Under the pieces are notes generated by a model. That model had not been told where the DNA came from. It saw only the letters and a program-made list of their open reading frames with translations, and searched no databases. 64,000 bases of DNA from Blastobasis lacticolella. Taxonomy: Eukaryota > Arthropoda > Insecta > Lepidoptera > Blastobasidae. The stretch is taken from the NCBI GenBank assembly GCA_905147135.1, contig LR990064.1, positions 10,186,001 through 10,250,000 on the forward strand, read 5' to 3'. Shown one piece after another: positions 57,559-64,000 of this stretch (its first letter is position 1; each line of letters begins with the position of its first letter). Made by a program: the position numbers and the translations under genes.

Positions 57559-57879
57559 ATGGATAACTTTTTCGACGATGACACGATGGACCTTAGCCTG
57601 CCCGCCATCGCCATCGCCAGCGGCTCCGGTTACTCTCCGGCTGTAGCGGAGTCTCCGCCGAGCTGGACGGTGGACAATTTAAATTCTTCGGAAATGTCAT
57701 GGTCATGGAATTCCGATTCCGATGATGACCTGGAAGCGAGCGACGACTTGTTGGATCTTCCCAGTCCAACCAATAGTTGTTACTCGCCGTCTCCGGAGTA
57801 TGCATTTGAGGATCCTGAGCACGAAAACGAAATCGAAGAGGTCGTCCAGTATCCGGTTGAAACGGCTCCTGCAGCGTGA
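57559..57879 (+). CDS. Gene A copy 7
   Basis: 106-aa protein identical to copy 1; BEL-unit synonymous marker at Asp7. Confidence 0.75.
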   Translation: MDNFFDDDTMDLSLPAIAIASGSGYSPAVAESPPSWTVDNLNSSEMSWSWNSDSDDDLEASDDLLDLPSPTNSCYSPSPEYAFEDPEHENEIEEVVQYPVETAPAA

Positions 57880-57897
57880 AGCCCCCCCACATGAAAC

Positions 57898-57913
57898 GGC
57901 CCTTTTCAGGGCC
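57898..57913 (+). terminator. Histone-type 3' stem-loop of A copy 7
   Basis: GGCCCT-TTTC-AGGGCC, 18 nt after the stop. Confidence 0.88.
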
Positions 57914-59602
57914 ACAATTTATTCCTAAAGTTTCTGAGACACCGAAATATACGAAAAATATTCATGCATTTATGTATTATAGCCATAACACCTTCCTTGT
58001 AAATTAAGACTTTGTGGCATAATTGACGTCAAATATGCGCCATGCAGGAAAAATAAAATTACCTGTTGTTGTACCTTTATCCATTTACCTGATGTTGTAA
58101 GCTGGATGACAACAGAAATTATAGATCTAATGATAGAAATAAGTTAGATGTACCTAGATAGCGAAATAGGACACAAGAAAATTACTTTAAAATGTAGAAA
58201 AGAGATAGAAAAACATATTGTAAGGAATACCTCTTCCATGGCTACTACCAACCATACACGCTTTATAAATAGCGAGCAAATAGACGGCAAACTCTTAAGC
58301 TACTTGGTGCTGGGAACGGACGTACGTGCTACAGAATCGCTGTTGGTTTTTAATAAGGTCACGTGAGCTATTTTTCTGATCACTTCCATTCTATTCTTCA
58401 CTGGATTTCTGTGTATCTGATCTGGGCAAGTAGATAATCGTAATTGTGTTTAATTTAGTAAAAACTGCTGTTAATTTTGATTATTTGTATGTGATTTGTA
58501 AATTTATCTTATTTTTAACACAGCGCCACCTACCGAAAATTGGTGGTACCTATGTAATGTAGGTATCGTTGCGCGATACGGAATCAAATCCGATACTAGC
58601 GCCGCTACGACCGCATAACGGGAAAGACACGAACTATTCGTGCCTTAATGTACATACGTGTGCATTGTTGTTTATTTATACTTATTGATGTGCATTCCTA
58701 TTAATACGTCGAACACTATGCCACAAATTACGCACACAATCGCACAGGGTAGGCAATGTATTTTCAGACGAAAAACCCTCCCTCAATCCCTCAAAAACCA
58801 AAAAAAGATAATGTAAATATTTTAAAATGTAGATTGCTAAAGTGTTGCGCTGATTTAATTTACTACCTTTACCTTTGTGTCGTATTGTATTATTTTTATG
58901 CTGTAGTTGAAAATACTGAGTTGCGAGTCGCCCGCCATTATTTGTTTTAATTTATAAAAGCAGTTATCTGTCAGTGTGAAAATTGGATAACATTAACTGT
59001 GGAAGTTGTAAAGGTGGTGTTTATATAGAGAAAATAAATAATAACGTATTTTCTAAACAACCTTTCAGTGAATAAAAGACACGTGATCGTGAAAGGCCGT
59101 TCTGACCAGATTTGCAAATAGTACAAACCTCGTCGTTTTTTGAATCGTTTAGATCTAGGTTTGAATACATACATTTATGAATGCGTTTACGAAAAATAGG
59201 ACCTCACATTTTAGAACATTATCATTTACATTTATGAAAAAACCACCCTTTATCATCCACTGTCATCTCAGTTATTATTACTTTGTTTACCTAGTGTATC
59301 TTTTAATACTTATTTACCGAGTTAAGTATCTGATTATTTAGACCGTTATCACTTTCTATGGTGACATTGAATGTCGTTTCATCACATTGTAATTAGGTAG
59401 ATATTTATTTATAAGAATGAAATAAATAAATCGAATATGTCGATCGTCAACGAACTTGTGCAACTTGACAAAATAACAAAGAATTAAAAATCAACAAAAC
59501 CATGTTAGTACATTGAATAATTAATCTAAGTACTTACTTCTAATTTTTTTTGTTTAAAAGTTAGTAGGTATTGCTTTAATTTATTTTATTTGATGATCCA
59601 AT

Positions 59603-59860
59603 TCGCCGTGTGGTGTCCGGCAGAGTAGAATAGCACCAATCCCTTCACTCATGGGTGTCGTACAAGGCGACTAATGTTTTCGAGGAAAAAGATCAAGAGT
59701 CTCCGTAGTCTGGAGAATGGGCAGCAGCATTTTCCATTGTTATATTTAAACACTGCGATCTCCAACCCGCCTGCCAAGCGTGGAGATTATGGCAACAATC
59801 CCCCTTTCGTGGGAGAGGCCCTAAGTCCTGCAGTGGACTGTTACGGGCTGTGATGTGATG
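59603..59860 (+). mobile_element. SINE-like retroposon, copy in U6
   Basis: 258 bp; target duplications 59591-59602 and 59861-59872. Confidence 0.62.
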
Positions 59861-60076
59861 TGATGATCCAATGCAGATGGAAAACCCGTAATTGCTTTAT
59901 TTCGTTTCAGCAGTTTCCGTTTAGGTATAGGGTGTAAATTAAAGTTGCAATGATGTAAAAATGAAAAAGTACATATAAAACTGGGGTTAAAGTCAACACT
60001 CAAGAATCTTATGTCAAGACTTACGTAATGTTAAAAAGATGATACCTATAAAAGTAACTTATTTGCTAGGTTAGCT

Positions 60077-60183
60077 GAAAGAGATATATAGCGCTATCTC
60101 TTTCACGAGCCTGCAGGAATCACGCGACCGGGCGAATAGCCGTCCCGCATAAATACATGCGCTCTGCTTGCGACATCTCATTG
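60077..60183 (+). promoter_or_regulatory. Promoter of B copy 9
   Basis: Inverted repeat, TATA box and TCATTG unchanged. Confidence 0.62.
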
Positions 60184-60194
60184 CTCGTTCAGAC

Positions 60195-60446
60195 ATGGCT
60201 CCCGCGCGAAGTGCCTCGCGTAATATCGACGATCGCCTGGACAAGTATGACAGGAAATTGAAGAGAATATCACGAAGACTTGAAGAAAATGGGGGCAACA
60301 AACATTCGTCATTGCTGCGTCGAAGAAAGAAGTACACCCACAAAATCAACAAGCTCGTGGTGAAAAAGGAAAGGCGAACGAAATTCTGTCAAGGAGTTGA
60401 CGAAATTAGTGAGCTCCTAAACAGCATAGCAATCGTGCGACACTGA
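60195..60446 (+). CDS. Gene B copy 9
   Basis: Protein identical to the other complete copies. Confidence 0.75.
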   Translation: MAPARSASRNIDDRLDKYDRKLKRISRRLEENGGNKHSSLLRRRKKYTHKINKLVVKKERRTKFCQGVDEISELLNSIAIVRH

Positions 60447-60494
60447 CATGGACCGTTGATGCTTTGAGCTGAAACGATCCATAGTGACATAAAA

Positions 60495-60510
60495 GGCCCT
60501 TATCAGGGCC
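60495..60510 (+). terminator. Histone-type 3' stem-loop of B copy 9
   Basis: GGCCCT-TATC-AGGGCC, 48 nt after the stop. Confidence 0.85.
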
Positions 60511-61002
60511 ACAATTTATTCCTAAAGTTTCTAAGACACCAAAAAATACGAAAGTTTTTAATGGCTTCATGAATTACCCCTAAGTAGGTATATATAAACC
60601 CTTTCTTGTAATTATTGTCGTTAGGTGCCTACCTATTTTCGTTTGAATATCGCCACTGACATAGTCCAAGTTTCGGATTATCCTGAATGTTATCCCATTC
60701 TTTGGTGACATACAATGTTGTTTTACCACATTCATAAATCGACGAATTCGTTTGTGAACAAACCTCTTTTCGTTTGTGGAATTGCATAAAGCAAACAAAC
60801 CCAATAATATCTAATAATTCATGAAAAGATTAAACAACTACTCAAATACACCTAGTGTAACAGTACCATCCTGGGGAGTAAATATGGGAAATGCAATGTG
60901 TTAAGTGCATAAATATCTGTATAAATAATTTAAATAGAAAAATCTTAGCACACTAGCACAATCACAATCTGAGAACGACAATACGCTACACTGATTACCC
61001 CG

Positions 61003-61060
61003 CCCTTTAGGGTGACTACCTGCTTATATATAGCTTTGAAATTTTAAAAACTATTCATTC
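61003..61060 (+). promoter_or_regulatory. Core promoter of A copy 8
   Basis: Same elements as copy 1. Confidence 0.65.
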
Positions 61061-61089
61061 TGTCGTTGACCGTGCGAGGCGCAACAGCA

Positions 61090-61395
61090 ATGGATAACTT
61101 TTTCGACGACGACACGATGGACCTTAGCCTGCCCGCCATCGCCATCGCCAGCGGCTCCGGTTACTCTCCGGCTGTAGCGGAGTCTCCGCCGAGCTGGACG
61201 GTGGACAATTTAAATTCTTCGGAAATGTCATGGTCATGGAATTCCGATTCCGATGATGACCTGGAAGCGAGCGACGACTTGTTGGATCTTCCCAGTCCAA
61301 CCAATAGTTGTTACTCGCCGTCTCCGGAGTATGCATTTGAGGATCCTGAGGAAGAGGTCGTCCAGTATCCGGTTGAAACGGCTCCTGCAGCGTGA
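61090..61395 (+). CDS. Gene A copy 8, 101-aa variant
   Basis: Same in-frame loss of residues 88-92 as copy 6. Confidence 0.75.
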   Translation: MDNFFDDDTMDLSLPAIAIASGSGYSPAVAESPPSWTVDNLNSSEMSWSWNSDSDDDLEASDDLLDLPSPTNSCYSPSPEYAFEDPEEEVVQYPVETAPAA

Positions 61396-61413
61396 AGCCC
61401 CCCCACATGAAAC

Positions 61414-61429
61414 GGCCCTTTTCAGGGCC
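61414..61429 (+). terminator. Histone-type 3' stem-loop of A copy 8
   Basis: GGCCCT-TTTC-AGGGCC, 18 nt after the stop. Confidence 0.88.
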
Positions 61430-63125
61430 ACAATTTATTCCTAAAGTTTCTGAGACACCGAAATATACGAAAAATATTCATGCATTTATGTATTATAGCC
61501 ATAACACCTTCCTTGTAAATTAAGACTTTGTGGCATAATTGACGTCAAATATGCGCCATGCAGGAAAAATAAAATTACCTGTTGTTGTACCTTTATCCAT
61601 TTACCTGATGTTGTAAGCTGGATGACAACAGAAATTATAGATCTAATGATAGAAATAAGTTAGATGTACCTAGATAGCGAAATAGGACACAAGAAAATTA
61701 CTTTAAAATGTAGAAAAGAGATAGAAAAACATATTGTAAGGAATACCTCTTCCATGGCTACTACCAACCATACACGCTTTATAAATAGCGAGCAAATAGA
61801 CGGCAAACTCTTAAGCTACTTGGTGCTGGGAACGGACGTACGTGCTACAGAATCGCTGTTGGTTTTTATTAAGGTCACGTGAGCTATTTTTCTGATCACT
61901 TCCATTCTATTCTTCACTGGATTTCTGTGTATCTGATCTGGGCAAGTAGATAATCGTAATTGTGTTTAATTTAGTAAAAACTGCTGTTAATTTTGATTAT
62001 TTGTATGTGATTTGTAAATTTATCTTATTTTTAACACAGCGCCACCTACCGAAAATTGGTGGTACCTATGTAATGTAGGTATCGTTGCGCGATACGGAAT
62101 CAAATCCGATACTAGCGCCGCTATGACCGCATAACGGGAAAGACACGAACTATTCGTGCCTTAATGTACATACGTGTGCATTGTTGTTTATTTATACTTA
62201 TTGGTGTGCATTCCTATTAATACGTCGAACACTATGCCACAAATTACGCACACAATCGCACAGGGTAGGCAATGTATTTTCAGACGAAAAACCCTCCCTC
62301 AATCCCTCAAAAACCAAAAAAAGATAATGTAAATATTTTAAAATGTAGATTGCTAAAGTGTTGCGCTGATTTAATTTACTACCTTTACCTTTGTGTCGTA
62401 TTGTATTATTTTTATGCTGTAGTTGAAAATACTGAGTTGCGGGTCGCCCGCCATTATTTGTTTTAATTTATAAAAGCAGTTATCTGTCAGTGTGAAAATT
62501 GGATAACATTAACTGTGGAAGTTGTAAAGGTGGTGTTTATATAGAGAAAATAAATAATAACGTATTTTCTAAACAACCTTTCAGTGAATAAAAGACACGT
62601 GATCGTGAAAGGCCGTTCTGACCAGATTTGCAAATAGTACAAACCTCGTCGTTTTTTGAATCGTTTAGATCTAGGTTTGAATACATACATTTATGAATGC
62701 GTTTACGAAAAATAGGACCTCACATTTTAGAACATTATCATTTACCACCACTTTACCACACAAAACCACCCTTTATCATCCACTGTCATCTCAGTTATTA
62801 TTACTTTGTTTACCTAGTGTATCTTTTAATACTTATTTACCGAGTTAAGTATCTGATTATTTAGACCGTTATCACTTTCTATGGTGACATTGAATGTCGT
62901 TTCATCACATTGTAATTAGGTAGATATTTATTTATAAGAATGAAATAAATAAATCGAATATGTCGATCGTCAACGAACTTGTGCAACTTGACAAAATAAC
63001 AAAGAATTAAAAATCCACAAAACCATGTTAGTACATTGAATAATTAATCTAAGTACTTACTTCTAATTTTTTTTGTTTAAAAGTTAGTAGGTATTGCTTT
63101 AATTTATTTTATTTGATGATCCAAT

Positions 63126-63383
63126 TCGCCGTGTGGTGTCCGGCAGAGTAGAATAGCACCAATCCCTTCACTCATGGGTGTCGTACAAGGCGACTAATGT
63201 TTTCGAGGAAAAAGATCAAGAGTCTCCGTAGTCTGGAGAATGGGCAGCAGCATTTTCCATTGTTATATTTAAACACTGCGATCTCCAACCCGCCTGCCAA
63301 GCGTGGAGATTATGGCAACAATCCCCCTTTCGTGGGAGAGGCCCTAAGTCCTGCAGTGGACTGTTACGGGCTGTGATGTGATG
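63126..63383 (+). mobile_element. SINE-like retroposon, copy in U7
   Basis: 258 bp; target duplications 63114-63125 and 63384-63395. Confidence 0.62.
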
Positions 63384-63599
63384 TGATGATCCAATGCAGA
63401 TGGAAAACCCGTAATTGCTTTATTTCGTTTCAGCAGTTTCCGTTTAGGTATAGGGTGTAAATTAAAGTTGCAATGATGTAAAAATGAAAAAGTACATATA
63501 AAACTGGGGTTAAAGTCAACACTCAAGAATCTTATGTCAAGACTTACGTAATGTTAAAAAGATGATACCTATAAAAGTAACTTATTTGCTAGGTTAGCT

Positions 63600-63706
63600 G
63601 AAAGAGATATATAGCGCTATCTCTTTCACGAGCCTGCAGGAATCACGCGACCGGGCGAATAGCCGTCCCGCATAAATACATGCGCTCTGCTTGCGACATC
63701 TCATTG
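63600..63706 (+). promoter_or_regulatory. Promoter of B copy 10
   Basis: Inverted repeat, TATA box and TCATTG unchanged. Confidence 0.62.
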
Positions 63707-63717
63707 CTCGTTCAGAC

Positions 63718-63969
63718 ATGGCTCCCGCGCGAAGTGCCTCGCGTAATATCGACGATCGCCTGGACAAGTATGACAGGAAATTGAAGAGAATATCACGAAG
63801 ACTTGAAGAAAATGGGGGCAACAAACATTCGTCATTGCTGCGTCGAAGAAAGAAGTACACCCACAAAATCAACAAGCTCGTGGTGAAAAAGGAAAGGCGA
63901 ACGAAATTCTGTCAAGGAGTTGACGAAATTAGTGAGCTCCTAAACAGCATAGCAATCGTGCGACACTGA
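63718..63969 (+). CDS. Gene B copy 10
   Basis: Protein identical to the other complete copies. Its stem-loop would begin just past the window end. Confidence 0.75.
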   Translation: MAPARSASRNIDDRLDKYDRKLKRISRRLEENGGNKHSSLLRRRKKYTHKINKLVVKKERRTKFCQGVDEISELLNSIAIVRH

Positions 63970-64000
63970 CATGGACCGTTGATGCTTTGAGCTGAAACGA
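63718..64000 (+). repeat. Array unit U8 (cut by window end)
   Basis: Holds a complete B gene; the array therefore continues beyond the window on this side, as it does on the left. Confidence 0.9.

Larger units (their letters stand above)
49889..60194 (+). repeat. Array unit U6 (carries BEL-3)
   Basis: 10,306 bp, nearly identical to U4 at an offset of 13,822 bp. Confidence 0.94.
60195..63717 (+). repeat. Array unit U7 (plain, A shortened)
   Basis: 3,523 bp = 3,531 - 15 + 7. The 7-bp net gain is a local replacement near 62,745-62,763 (ACCACCACTTTACCACAC in place of the usual sequence). Confidence 0.94.
1..64000. repeat. Tandem array of a 3.53-kb two-gene unit
   Basis: The same unit (gene B, spacer, gene A, long spacer with a SINE-like element) recurs head to tail throughout. 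Distances between equivalent points in uninterrupted units are 3528-3531 bp. All deviations are accounted for by a 6,775-bp BEL insertion with its target duplication, Jockey insertions, a 15-bp deletion in A, a 3-bp SINE deletion and a 7-bp net gain. Seven units are complete, one lacks the first part of B, one is a 726-bp fragment and one is cut by the window end. Copies differ at only about 20 sites, so recent expansion or homogenisation is implied. Confidence 0.97.

Noticed and set aside
1..64000. tRNA or rRNA genes
   Set aside because: No cloverleaf with both pol III boxes or rRNA-like sequence was seen; the only tRNA match is the 17-nt BEL primer-binding site.

Overview
The window is eukaryotic, and the repeat content points to an insect, most likely a moth or butterfly. 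It holds BEL/Pao and Jockey-type retrotransposons, and a short retroposon whose GCCGTGTGGT head and TGATG tail are familiar from Lepidoptera. The organism call is inference; no housekeeping gene is present to confirm it.

Nearly all 64 kb is one head-to-tail tandem array. The monomer is about 3,531 bp and carries two small intronless genes on the + strand. Gene B encodes an 83-aa very basic protein (24 K/R, 10 D/E). Gene A encodes a 106-aa very acidic protein (25 D/E, no K or R). I do not recognise either protein. Both genes end in a replication-dependent-histone-type 3' end: GGCCCT-TATC-AGGGCC for B and GGCCCT-TTTC-AGGGCC for A, each flanked by AAA(A/C) and ACAA, followed by about 45 further shared bases. 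Both also share core promoter geometry, with a TATA box 31-32 bp upstream of a TCATT initiator. A tandem array of two oppositely charged, non-histone proteins with histone-style mRNA ends is the main discovery candidate.

Layout, with units counted from the B start codon: U0 1-9615 (B tail, A, Jockey-1); U1 9616-19918 (B, BEL-1, A); U2 19919-23449 (plain); U3 23450-35340 (B, A, Jockey-2 with a nested CR1-like LINE); U3' 35341-36066 (726-bp partial unit with an extra B); U4 36067-46372 (B, BEL-2, A); U5 46373-49888 (plain, A lacks 15 bp); U6 49889-60194 (B, BEL-3, A); U7 60195-63717 (plain, A lacks 15 bp); U8 63718-64000 (B, partial). The unit lengths are explained exactly by 3,531 bp plus insertions and small indels. 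BEL-bearing and plain monomers carry different marker bases, and U4-U5 and U6-U7 form a 13.82-kb higher-order repeat.

The transposons were amplified with the array. Both Jockey copies sit at the same base with the same 10-bp target duplication, and all three BEL copies sit at the same base with the same ATCTG duplication. All BEL copies carry inactivating lesions; Jockey-1 has both ORFs open, Jockey-2 is broken. A SINE-like element with a 12-bp target duplication is in every monomer and so predates the array. The copies are nearly identical, so copy number and order depend on assembly quality.
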